Assembly (NCBI GenBank): GCA_028688015.1
Contig: JAQTZB010000006.1
Span: forward strand, 43,381 to 107,380
DNA length: 64,000 bases
Direction: 5' to 3'
DNA from: Elusimicrobiales bacterium
GTDB taxonomy: Bacteria; Elusimicrobiota; Elusimicrobia; Elusimicrobiales; UBA9959
Shown: piece by piece, positions 32,115-39,742 of the stretch
Numbering within the stretch: position 1 is the first letter of the stretch
Layout: each line of letters starts with the position of its first letter
The notes under the pieces: generated by a model
Databases searched by the model: none
Seen by the model: the letters and a program-made list of their open reading frames with translations, nothing else
Told to the model about the DNA's origin: nothing
Position numbers and translations under genes: made by a program

Positions 32115-32173
32115 GTCGCACGAGGCGTTCGGCCGGAAAGTGCGACTAAGAGACGAATCAAGGAGATTAAAAC

Positions 32174-33070
32174 ATGAACAGGCGAACAATAGCGGCGGTT
32201 CTGATAATGATAGCGGGGCAGACTTATGCTGCCGATTTCTCGAGCCTGCAGACATTCAAGGCTGCCGATCTGCGGACGGGGGAGGCTGCCGCAATACCGA
32301 TGCCGGAGGTTTCAGAAAAGATAACCGGCGCTCAAAAGAGCGGCGTAGAGATCCGGGAAGCGGTGATCAGGATCAGCGGCTATAACGAGAAAGAGTTTAA
32401 GGGCGAATTCCTTAACGTCAAGGAATTAGGGGACCTAGCAAAACAGCTGAACTTCCTCGCCGGCCTTCCCGCGGACCAGATCCCCTCGGAGCTCCTGGGT
32501 TATCTCGAGGGAATAAGTATTTCCATACAGGAACTGCTGCCCAAGGGCCCTGTCGGCCGCAATATCGGCCCGGCCCTTAAAGCCGCCCGCGCGCTGCAGG
32601 CTAAGGTGACTTCCATCGGAATGCCGGCCAAGGCCCTGCGCCTCAGCACGGAATTCGCCGTGGGGAAAGTCTCGCTGAAGATCGAGCCCGTCAATTTCGA
32701 CCTGGCCGCCGTTGCCGCCAGCCTCGCCTGCCGCTTCGAGGATGGTTCCGGCTCGGTGGGCTTTCGCCGCGAGAAGGAATTAGCGGTCAGCCTTACCGCC
32801 TCCGGGAGAGCCTGGCGGGCGGACATCTCGGCGGGCAAGCTGTCCATGTTCAGCCTCTTCAGCTCGCCCAAGTCCTGCCGGTACGTGCTGAACGTCCGCT
32901 CCGCCGCCGGCGTTCCCGGCAGCGTGACCCTCGCTGGCTCTACGTTCAATATGACGCGCGAAGAGCTCGACGGTCTCCTGTCCGACGCGCGGCTCAACGA
33001 GGTTATTTCCGCCCGGAACCAGCCTCTCCGGCTCGTGGAAAGGAACGGCTTCATAGTCGCGGCCGAATAG
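32174..33070 (+). CDS. secreted protein of unknown function (islet, follows element A)
   Basis: 298 aa, AAGGAGATTAAAAC ribosome site, signal peptide (MNRRTIAAVLIMIAGQTYA). The early mature part (FSSLQTFKAADLRTGEAAAIPMPE) is a diverged form of the motif shared with the proteins at 36839 and 39027. Residues 55-150 look helical (VKELGDLAKQLNFLAGL, ISIQELLPKG); the C-terminal half is beta-rich (VSLKIEPVNFDLAAVAAS, ELAVSLTASGRAWRADIS, SVTLAGSTFNMTREELDGLL). Two Cys could form a disulfide. No family recognised. Probably first gene of a run to 36592. Confidence 0.75.
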   Translation: MNRRTIAAVLIMIAGQTYAADFSSLQTFKAADLRTGEAAAIPMPEVSEKITGAQKSGVEIREAVIRISGYNEKEFKGEFLNVKELGDLAKQLNFLAGLPADQIPSELLGYLEGISISIQELLPKGPVGRNIGPALKAARALQAKVTSIGMPAKALRLSTEFAVGKVSLKIEPVNFDLAAVAASLACRFEDGSGSVGFRREKELAVSLTASGRAWRADISAGKLSMFSLFSSPKSCRYVLNVRSAAGVPGSVTLAGSTFNMTREELDGLLSDARLNEVISARNQPLRLVERNGFIVAAE

Positions 33071-33146
33071 GAGCCTTCGCCCTTCCAGTACTGTTACCGA
33101 AGGGCCGGATCAGTGCAAGCGTGAACCCAAAAGGATAGAGGTAAAT

Positions 33147-33851
33147 ATGAAAAAGTTATATATCGCAATAGTCTTGCTGGGAATAGCTGGAAACGCGTAC
33201 TGTCTGGATTGTGCCAGTATTTTCAGCAATACTCCTCCGCTATCATGTGAATACTTCAGCGGGCCGGAGTTGAAAGCCGAAAATAAAAACATCCTTGAGC
33301 TTTTAAAAAGAAAAATCGACACAAGCGATTTAAACGCGGATATCGACTTCGTGCGCCAGAATCAGATCTGCAGCGACGAGCTGAGGGCGATACAGGATTA
33401 CTCCAGCTTCAATTACAGGATTTACAATCCGGCCTTGAGATCGCAAAAAGAAGACTCGCTGGATGACAACTATAAGCGGGATATCTGCCTGATCTCAAAA
33501 GGCCTCCGCAAGATGTATAAATTCAACGGCCCCGCTTACCGGGGGATGGCCCTGGACAAGGCGTTTGCGGAACCCTACCTGAAAGTCGGGAACCTGATCC
33601 GGGAAAGAGCTTTTTTATCCTCGGATACGAACGAGGCGATAGCGATAAGATTTTCAAAGACGAACGACCCCGCAAAAGTAAGAATCGTGCTTAAGTTCAT
33701 CGATCCCGTAGGCCATGCGATCAAGCAGTTGTCGCTTAATCCGATCGAGAATGAGGTGTTGATAGATAGAGGACATAACTTCATGGTCGAATTCGTGGAA
33801 TCCAGGAATGACGGCTCCGACTATTACTTTATCGGCATCAGAAACTATTAA
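33147..33851 (+). CDS. secreted mono-ADP-ribosyltransferase, R-S-E (ExE) class
   Basis: 234 aa with a signal peptide (MKKLYIAIVLLGIAGNAYC). It carries the full ADP-ribosyltransferase signature: an N-lobe AIQDYSSFNYRIYNPALR like toxin N-terminal helices, AYRGM with NAD-binding Arg132, RAFLSSDTNEAIAIRF as the Ser-Thr-Ser strand (Ser158/159), and PIENEVLIDRGHNFMV with Glu201-x-Glu203, the arginine-modifying ExE turn. Known relatives (C3/VIP2/iota-type toxins, ARTs) transfer ADP-ribose to host or rival proteins. The gene is distinctly AT-rich compared with the flanks, a sign of transfer. No immunity protein is obvious; export may remove the need. Confidence 0.85.
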   Translation: MKKLYIAIVLLGIAGNAYCLDCASIFSNTPPLSCEYFSGPELKAENKNILELLKRKIDTSDLNADIDFVRQNQICSDELRAIQDYSSFNYRIYNPALRSQKEDSLDDNYKRDICLISKGLRKMYKFNGPAYRGMALDKAFAEPYLKVGNLIRERAFLSSDTNEAIAIRFSKTNDPAKVRIVLKFIDPVGHAIKQLSLNPIENEVLIDRGHNFMVEFVESRNDGSDYYFIGIRNY

Positions 33852-33979
33852 GGGTCTTGAGCCAGGGCGAACGTTGGCGTAAGTGGCCTCAAGGCGCGGA
33901 CAAGCGGTTCGGCGGATGTCCGGGCGCTCAAATGGCGGCCTCTGCGCGGCGGGTTCAGTCTCGAAGGATGGGAGGAATA

Positions 33980-34549
33980 ATGAAAAAAATAATAGCGATA
34001 GTGGCCTTACTGCTGGCGGGAAATACTCTCTGGGCCGAGTCCGGAAATAAACCGCTGGAATTGAAAGATGTTAATCTCCAGGCCATCAAGTCGGTAGCGT
34101 TCCCAGAAGGGAAGGCGTACCCGATGCCGGTAGGATCCGCGGCCCGGGATAATACAGGACATGACGTACTTTACGCCGCCGACGGAACTGTGATATCGAT
34201 AGATTATTCCATAGAGCATGGCAGCACCGGCTACGAAGCCAGACCCGTTGCGGTTAGTGTGGCTAATAAAGCTTTCACCAACCGCAACAGGATCCGCGTG
34301 GTATTGGTGAATTGTTACGACCAGGGCGGGTATTCAGGGGAAGAAATGGACCGCAGTCAGATAGGGCTCGCATATGCCGGCGGAACCAAGTATGTCGGAC
34401 AGGATTCAAAAGGCCTCGTTCTTACCTTGGGGTTAATGGGGAAGAACTATACCTTTAAACAGATAGTGACGGTGGAAGTGGATGGGAAATTGCTGACCAA
34501 CGCGCAAAACAATTCCCGGAACTTCCCGTTAAAGATGACTTATAAATAA
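33980..34549 (+). CDS. secreted beta-rich protein, function unknown (islet)
   Basis: 189 aa from the ATG after GGGAGGAATA; the frame is open 41 codons upstream but that part has no signal-like composition. Signal peptide MKKIIAIVALLLAGNTLWA, then LELKDVNLQAIKSVAFPEGKAYPMPV, a recognisable variant of the islet's shared post-signal motif. The remainder (VLYAADGTVISIDYSIEH, RIRVVLVNCYDQGGYSG, YTFKQIVTVEVDGKLL) reads as an immunoglobulin-like or jelly-roll fold. It follows the ADP-ribosyltransferase and could be a carrier, partner or inhibitor; no evidence decides. Confidence 0.72.
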   Translation: MKKIIAIVALLLAGNTLWAESGNKPLELKDVNLQAIKSVAFPEGKAYPMPVGSAARDNTGHDVLYAADGTVISIDYSIEHGSTGYEARPVAVSVANKAFTNRNRIRVVLVNCYDQGGYSGEEMDRSQIGLAYAGGTKYVGQDSKGLVLTLGLMGKNYTFKQIVTVEVDGKLLTNAQNNSRNFPLKMTYK

Positions 34550-34599
34550 GCGGAGGCCGGGATGTCGGATATTCCCGAGACTTAACGAAACCTGGTGGT

Positions 34600-35148
34600 A
34601 TGAGAAAATTTATTAAACCTGTCGCGCTGTGGTGCGTGTCGCTTCTTTCGTTAGCGGCCGTTATGTTTTGCGCATGCGGCGATAAAAATGCGGAAAAAGA
34701 TGCGCGGATAACTTTTCTGGCGTATCCGGCAGTGGAGGGCAAGGCAGGGAATAAAGACTGCAAAGACTTTCGGGGCCGGTGCATGATCTTTCAGGGCGAC
34801 AAGCCTCTGTTTCGCTTGAACGGTTTTAGGTTCAGAGCTCTGCCGGCGATTTCCGGCACCGGACACGATCAGATAGTGTTTCTTTTGAACACGAAGCAGG
34901 CGGCGGAGTTCGAGGCTATTCCTGAAAAGTATATCGGCGAGGGAAAACGACTCGCGCTGGTTTACCGCGGCAACATTCTGCTCGCTCCCGAACTAAAGGC
35001 CAGGATAAAGACGAACGTCCTTACTATCGACTTTTGCAACGCGCATGCGTATAAGATAGTGCTGTCATCTCTGCGCCGAGAAATCCCGCACGGCTACAGG
35101 TTCAGCGAAGACAAAGCCTGGAACAGAACCGATCCTGTATCCGAATAG
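34600..35148 (+). CDS. lipoprotein with a SecD P1-head-like domain
   Basis: 182 aa. Signal ending VMFCAC|GDK, with Cys26 the likely lipidated residue. The segment IVFLLNTKQAAEFEAI, YIGEGKRLALVYRGNILLAPELKARI, VLTIDF matches the pattern of the P1-head subdomain of SecD (fLdaegAkkFaeiT..n.gkrlAivldg.vlsaP). In SecDF this subdomain grips preproteins on the outer face of the membrane. Here it stands alone on a lipid anchor beside secreted effectors, so a chaperone role for their release is conceivable; that is inference. Confidence 0.72.
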   Translation: MRKFIKPVALWCVSLLSLAAVMFCACGDKNAEKDARITFLAYPAVEGKAGNKDCKDFRGRCMIFQGDKPLFRLNGFRFRALPAISGTGHDQIVFLLNTKQAAEFEAIPEKYIGEGKRLALVYRGNILLAPELKARIKTNVLTIDFCNAHAYKIVLSSLRREIPHGYRFSEDKAWNRTDPVSE

Positions 35149-35179
35149 CTCGCCGGCCGGACAGCGGATCCTTCGACTC

Positions 35180-36592
35180 ATGAAAACAATAAATATCCTA
35201 CTGTTGCTGCGCGGTTTAAACCTTCCCTGCGCGGCGCAGGGGCTTATGGTGACGATCTTCACGCTGGTGCTGGGCCTCCCGCAGGGCCTCTCCGCCATGG
35301 AACCTCCGCCGCAGGGCTACTCCGGGCGCGGCCGTTCCGCCGGCATCGACCCGGACCTGGGCATCGGCAATTTGGATTTTTCCCAGGACCTCGTGGCCGG
35401 CTTCATCGGCCGCTTCGGAAACGAGCGCGGTCCCAATCTGCTGAATTTTCGCGACAAGGGGCTGCCTTCCACCGGGAGCCCTAAAATGCTGGTGCTGCTG
35501 ATAGATTTTGACGAGTACCCCGCCCGGCCCGGCGACACCCCCGAAGCTATGCGTGAAAGAATATTCGGCGGCGGCGGGCAGTTCCCCTACGAGAGCCTAA
35601 GCGCTTATTACCGGCGCGCCTCCTACGGTAAACTGAACCTGGACGGCAACGTGCTGGGCTGGTACCACGCCGGACGCCGCGACGACGTGCCGAAGACAGG
35701 CAGAGGCCGCGAGGCGCTGATCAAGCGGGCGCTGCGGAGCTATGCTGAGCATGATTTCTCCCAGTACGACAGCGACGGCGACGGCCAGGTGGACTATTTC
35801 GCCGTGATCTGGACAGGCCCGGTAGGCGAGTGGGCCACCTTCTGGTGGGCCGTGGCGCCGAACTTCTCCGACAGAGGCTTTACTGTGGGGGGCAAGCGGC
35901 TTAACGCCTATGCCTGGCAGGGCGTGGCTTACAAATGGGAAGACCCGGCGGCTGAGTTCCGGACCAGTATCCTCATACACGAGGCCGGCCATGCTCTGGG
36001 ACTGCCGGACTATTACGACTATAAACCGGAAGTCGGGCCGAAGGGCGGGCTGGGATATATGGACATGATGGACGCCAGCCGCTACGACCACAACTGTTTC
36101 AGCAAGATGATGCTGGGCTGGATAGAGCCGCGCGTTCTGACTGCGTCGGGGGATTTTAGTCTGCGCTCCGCCGCCGAGTCCGGCGATTGCGTGATGATAA
36201 TGCCTCACGGCCGCGGCAAGGACCCCTTCGGGGAATTCTTCCTGGTGGAGAACCGCCGCCGTGACGGCAACGATTCCGATAGGGCCTTTCCCGGGGGCGG
36301 GCTGGTCATCTGGCACGTCGACGCGCGGTTGAACCTGTCCCGGACCAATTTCCGATATAACAACTCCACCACCGAGCATAAGCTGCTGAAGATACTGGAG
36401 GCCGACGGACTGGAGGATCTTGAGGCCGGCGCGAGCAGATGTTTCGGTCTAACGGACTTCTACCTGAAAGGCCGCGCGCTGGGCCCTGACACCACTCCCT
36501 CCAGCCGGCTTTACGACGGCTCCGACACCGGCATAAGCCTGCTTTCTGCAGGCGGTGAGGGAGAATCCCTCTTCAGTGTAGGAGTTAATTAA
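35180..36592 (+). CDS. secreted M6-family zinc metalloprotease (immune inhibitor A-like)
   Basis: 470 aa. The first ATG gives two hydrophobic blocks; the in-frame ATG at 35246 (after CAGGGGCTT) gives a simpler signal (MVTIFTLVLGLPQGLSA) and may be the real start. The protease region has MLVLLIDFDEYP, a DSDGDGQVDYF calcium-type loop (197-207), and IHEAGHALGLPDYYD with zinc ligands His267/His271, catalytic Glu268 and Asp277, then MMDASRYDHNCFSKMMLGW (Met-turn) and FFLVENRRRDG. M6 enzymes cut host or matrix proteins outside the cell. Confidence 0.92.
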   Translation: MKTINILLLLRGLNLPCAAQGLMVTIFTLVLGLPQGLSAMEPPPQGYSGRGRSAGIDPDLGIGNLDFSQDLVAGFIGRFGNERGPNLLNFRDKGLPSTGSPKMLVLLIDFDEYPARPGDTPEAMRERIFGGGGQFPYESLSAYYRRASYGKLNLDGNVLGWYHAGRRDDVPKTGRGREALIKRALRSYAEHDFSQYDSDGDGQVDYFAVIWTGPVGEWATFWWAVAPNFSDRGFTVGGKRLNAYAWQGVAYKWEDPAAEFRTSILIHEAGHALGLPDYYDYKPEVGPKGGLGYMDMMDASRYDHNCFSKMMLGWIEPRVLTASGDFSLRSAAESGDCVMIMPHGRGKDPFGEFFLVENRRRDGNDSDRAFPGGGLVIWHVDARLNLSRTNFRYNNSTTEHKLLKILEADGLEDLEAGASRCFGLTDFYLKGRALGPDTTPSSRLYDGSDTGISLLSAGGEGESLFSVGVN

Positions 36593-36660
36593 ATCCAGCG
36601 CTGATGCGTGCGAGTGTGCAACCGAAGGATATGATTTGCCGTGTGCGCGGTATGTGGTAT

Positions 36661-36780
36661 GTTAAGCCATAGGCTTAATTAAAGACTCTCCGCTAAACCG
36701 CGCCTCCTGGGTCGAAATAGCGGCGTGGATTGGGTATTCCGATCCTTTGCGGGGGCCGCAGATCAAGCTACACTATGGTA
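36661..36780 (+). promoter_or_regulatory. three-copy intergenic element, copy B
   Basis: GTTAAGCC-ATA-GGCTTAAT palindrome (36661-36679, one arm base changed), conserved CTAAACCGCGCCTCC and TGGGTCGAAATA core, and CAAGCTACACTATGGTA with a -10-like TATGGT at 36774-36779. The palindrome-to-box spacing is 94 nt. It stands 58 nt before the FGE-fold gene. Confidence 0.75.
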
Positions 36781-36838
36781 AGGCAACAAGCGATGGGCTG
36801 CGCGGACGGAACACAAAACTGTCATAAGGAAGGGTTAC

Positions 36839-37876
36839 ATGAAAACACTATTCTCCGCAGTTCTGATTATCAATCTCGGGGCCGCTTTCGCTGCAGCGGT
36901 TGAAGTGCCGGCGGCGGAGTTTGAACTTCCCGGTGTGACCGCGGAAAGCATAAAAGGCGGGGAGGTAACCGGCTTGGCAGTTCCCGCGATCCCGGAGGCG
37001 TCTGCCCCCTCCAGCTATTCCGTAGAGCAGGAGGCAAAGACAAAAGCCGTTGCCTATTCCGACTCCGCCATCCCGGGTATTATAATGCCCTTCTTTGCCT
37101 GGTACAATCATGCCCACGCGGCGCACTCAAATGTCGGGGCGCCTTCAAAATCGGTCCAGTTCGTGACCATTCCCGGCGGCAGGTTCATGATGGGAACAGA
37201 TAACGGAAAAAAATATTTCGAAGACGCCGTTCCGGTCCGCGAGGTCGCGGTTAAAACCTTTGAAATGTCGAAAACAGCGGTTACTGTGGAGCAATACGCG
37301 GAGTGCGTAATCAATGGCTGGTGCAGCGAGCCGGGCACGCGCGGATATTGCAATTGGGGACAGAAAGACCGGAAATATCACCCGGTCAATTGCGTAACCT
37401 GGGACCAGGCTGCCCGCTATGCGGAGTTCAAGAGCAAGCAGCGCGGGTTCGAAGGCGTGAGGCTGCCCACCGAGGCCGAGTGGGAATATGCGGCCAAAAG
37501 CGGCGGCAGGTATCAAAAATATCCCTGGGGCAACGAGGATGCGTCCTGCGACAGAGCCGTAATGGCCAATAGTCAGGGCGTCGTCGGCTGCGGCAAAAAC
37601 CGCACTCTGCCGGTGTGTTCCAGGCCCGACGGGAATACTGCGCAGGGTTTGTGCGATATGGCTGGGAATGTCAGGCAGTGGGTGCATGACACGTATCGGG
37701 ATTCGTACAAAGGAGCGCCCGCTGACGGCAGTGCGCTCGAGGTTCCGGGCTCCGACCGGGTAGCGCGGGGCGGCTCTTTCTTCACTACTTCCGTCGGTCG
37801 TCTGCGGACCGATTGCCGTTACTATTACGATGCCGGCAGCTATGATTTCGAGATCGGGTTCCGTCTCGCGAGGTAA
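36839..37876 (+). CDS. secreted formylglycine-generating-enzyme-fold (SUMF1) protein lacking catalytic cysteines
   Basis: 345 aa with signal peptide (MKTLFSAVLIINLGAAFA), then the islet motif EFELPGVTAESIKGGEVTG with LAVPAIP. From about 100 it is an FGE-sulfatase domain: FVTIPGGRFMMGTDNG, MSKTAVTVEQYAECV, HPVNCVTWDQAARYAEF, RLPTEAEWEYAAKSGG, YPWGNEDASCDRA, DMAGNVRQWVHDTY, RVARGGSFFTT, IGFRLAR. The copper-binding Cys-x4-Cys of true FGEs is absent at the GGSFFTTSVGR position. So it may be a binding protein or one of the other enzymes using this fold. Directly downstream of element copy B. Confidence 0.87.
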   Translation: MKTLFSAVLIINLGAAFAAAVEVPAAEFELPGVTAESIKGGEVTGLAVPAIPEASAPSSYSVEQEAKTKAVAYSDSAIPGIIMPFFAWYNHAHAAHSNVGAPSKSVQFVTIPGGRFMMGTDNGKKYFEDAVPVREVAVKTFEMSKTAVTVEQYAECVINGWCSEPGTRGYCNWGQKDRKYHPVNCVTWDQAARYAEFKSKQRGFEGVRLPTEAEWEYAAKSGGRYQKYPWGNEDASCDRAVMANSQGVVGCGKNRTLPVCSRPDGNTAQGLCDMAGNVRQWVHDTYRDSYKGAPADGSALEVPGSDRVARGGSFFTTSVGRLRTDCRYYYDAGSYDFEIGFRLAR

Positions 37877-37946
37877 AGTGCCGGCGCCTTTATCGAGCTC
37901 CGGTCAGATCGGAGTTCAAGTTGCCGTGCGGATCTAAGGAATATAT

Positions 37947-38855
37947 ATGAACAAACAAAAGATGCTGACGCCTATTCTCTTCGTTCTGGCCCTTATCGGG
38001 GGAGCCGGCCTTTCCCTGGCGGAAACAGGCTTCGGCCAAGCGCAGACCATGGACCTGGCGGAAACCATAAAGGAGGCCAGGCAAACGCCGGTCCCCGGCC
38101 TCTCACCCGGGATCCCGGCGGAACCGCAGTTCGTGACGGACCCTGGCGCGCGGCGCGGTTCCGCCGGTTTCCCTATTACCGGAACGGACCTCGGTCCGAC
38201 AGGGTGGGATTTTGTCGATCTGATAGAGACTTTTCAGACGCAGTTGCCCGCCGACGTGGCGCGGTATTTCTCCGCCGCCGGACCGCGGGAGCTGGTCGGG
38301 GGGATCTCAAAGAGCTACGAAAGCGAAATCAGGGCCGGCAGCGGGGGCGAGAAAGAAAAAGTCGTCATCGAACTGACGCGGATCCTTATCGACGCGCCTT
38401 TTTCCGTTTTTCAGAAGAAACTCCCGGCCGGGGAGTGGGGGCTTAACATCGCCCACCGTTTGGGCGGGGAGGTCCGCGTGGTGGAGAAAGGACCCGACGG
38501 GCACGTTGTACGGCAACTTGAGCGGATGGTGCTCAGCGGGGTTCCCTGTGCCGCAGTGAATTCTTCTTTGACCAACCAGGATATGACCAAGGCCGAGATA
38601 ATACGCTACGGGAAGGACAGCGCAAAAGTGTATTGGCGCGTATACCGCTCCGACAACGGCTCCACCAAGGTGGACGTCGGCAGCGTGGAATTCCGGGCCT
38701 ACGGCGAGTCCTCCGTTCTGGTGACCTTTCATTCGGCGCACAGGCTGCGCGGGCTGGAGTTCCTGCCCGGGGTCGCAAAGCGCGTACTGTCGCAGACTTT
38801 CCTCGATCACGCGCGACGGTACCAGGATATGGCATTAAGCCATAGGCTTAACTGA
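37947..38855 (+). CDS. secreted protein of unknown function (islet)
   Basis: 302 aa, TAAGGA ribosome site, signal peptide (to LSLA). The early mature part DLAETIKEARQTPVPGLSPG recalls the islet motif weakly. The body (KVVIELTRILIDAPFSVFQKK, GLNIAHRLGGEVRVVEKGPDG, KVYWRVYRSDNGSTKVDVGSVEFRAYGESSVLVTFHSAHRL) is a long beta meander with a C-terminal helix, reminiscent of START-like folds but not assignable. The last six codons (LSHRLN) are encoded by the palindrome of element copy C, which therefore overlaps this gene. Confidence 0.72.
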   Translation: MNKQKMLTPILFVLALIGGAGLSLAETGFGQAQTMDLAETIKEARQTPVPGLSPGIPAEPQFVTDPGARRGSAGFPITGTDLGPTGWDFVDLIETFQTQLPADVARYFSAAGPRELVGGISKSYESEIRAGSGGEKEKVVIELTRILIDAPFSVFQKKLPAGEWGLNIAHRLGGEVRVVEKGPDGHVVRQLERMVLSGVPCAAVNSSLTNQDMTKAEIIRYGKDSAKVYWRVYRSDNGSTKVDVGSVEFRAYGESSVLVTFHSAHRLRGLEFLPGVAKRVLSQTFLDHARRYQDMALSHRLN

Positions 38856-38954
38856 ATACCGTCCGACTAAACCGCGTCTCCTGGGTCGAAATAGGGGCGG
38901 AGACCGGGACTAACGCTTCTTACCGCGGTCCGTTTTTCAGGCTAAACTATAGTA
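38835..38954 (+). promoter_or_regulatory. three-copy intergenic element, copy C
   Basis: TTAAGCC-ATA-GGCTTAA palindrome (38835-38851) overlapping the end of the previous gene, core CTAAACCGCGTCTCC and TGGGTCGAAATA, and CAGGCTAAACTATAGTA with TATAGT at 38948-38953. The palindrome-to-box spacing is 95-96 nt. It precedes the secreted-protein gene at 39027 by 72 nt. Confidence 0.75.
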
Positions 38955-39026
38955 TCGCAACAAGCTTTGCTTCTATCTGCGGCAGGCAGAACAAGGATGG
39001 CGGCGGATAATTTAAGGAGATCTGAA

Positions 39027-39665
39027 ATGAAAAGGATACTTGCGGCGGTAATGATACTGAATCTGTGCGCTGTTTTCGGCGCGGCGGCTGAGTTCAATTT
39101 GGAGCAGGTGAACGCGGGAAGCATAAAAAGCATGGAGATAGATGACTTGCCTGTTCCCGCGGCCGTTCAGGCGCGGGATACCGCCGGCCCAGGAAAGGCC
39201 GGCCCTTCCCTGGATGACGCCGTTAACGCCATGATAGACGCGGAAATGGAGGCTTGCCTGGATCTTGGCGAAGTCACTTCCGAGATAGTGAACGGGTATT
39301 ACTATGAATATCAGTACACTAACGCTAAAAAGCACTCGGATGTGGCCATGGCGGAGGCTCTTGTGCTGGTGAAGAAAACCGGCGCGGAACTGGATAATAT
39401 TTCCGAGCGGCTGCGCCTGGCCGGGCAGGGCGGAGCCGGGAATACCGACGATTATTTTGTGGGGTCGGGGATGTTCGATATTTCAGAGATCTATCTGGCG
39501 AGGTGCGAGCGGTTAGTAGCGAAAATGAAGGCGAGCGGCCGCGCGCTGCCTGAAGTCATAAACGTCATAGATGCGGAATTAAAACAGGTAAGGGTAAAAT
39601 ACGACGCCATACAGCCGCTTCTTCGGGAGCTGGGGGAGCAGAATAAACCCCGCCGGGGCAGATAA
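39027..39665 (+). CDS. secreted helical protein with islet N-terminal motif, function unknown
   Basis: 212 aa from the ATG after TTTAAGGAGATCTGAA; codons upstream in frame lie in the element's leader. Signal peptide MKRILAAVMILNLCAVFGAAA, then EFNLEQVNAGSIKSMEIDD and LPVPAAV, very similar to the FGE-fold protein's N-terminus. The rest is mainly helical and acidic (LDDAVNAMIDAEMEACLDLGE, HSDVAMAEALVLVKKTGAELDNI, PEVINVIDAELKQVRVKYDAI). No family recognised. Directly downstream of element copy C. Confidence 0.75.
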   Translation: MKRILAAVMILNLCAVFGAAAEFNLEQVNAGSIKSMEIDDLPVPAAVQARDTAGPGKAGPSLDDAVNAMIDAEMEACLDLGEVTSEIVNGYYYEYQYTNAKKHSDVAMAEALVLVKKTGAELDNISERLRLAGQGGAGNTDDYFVGSGMFDISEIYLARCERLVAKMKASGRALPEVINVIDAELKQVRVKYDAIQPLLRELGEQNKPRRGR

Positions 39666-39742
39666 CTCTAACAAAGGAAAATCGAGAGGGAGAGTAATAG
39701 TCACGGATGGGCCGGGCTGCACGGAACTACAAGGAGCTTCCA

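Noticed and set aside
33147..33851. Toxin-antitoxin pair with the neighbouring 33980 gene
   Set aside because: Both proteins have signal peptides and the second lacks any antitoxin feature; export, not cytoplasmic neutralisation, is indicated.
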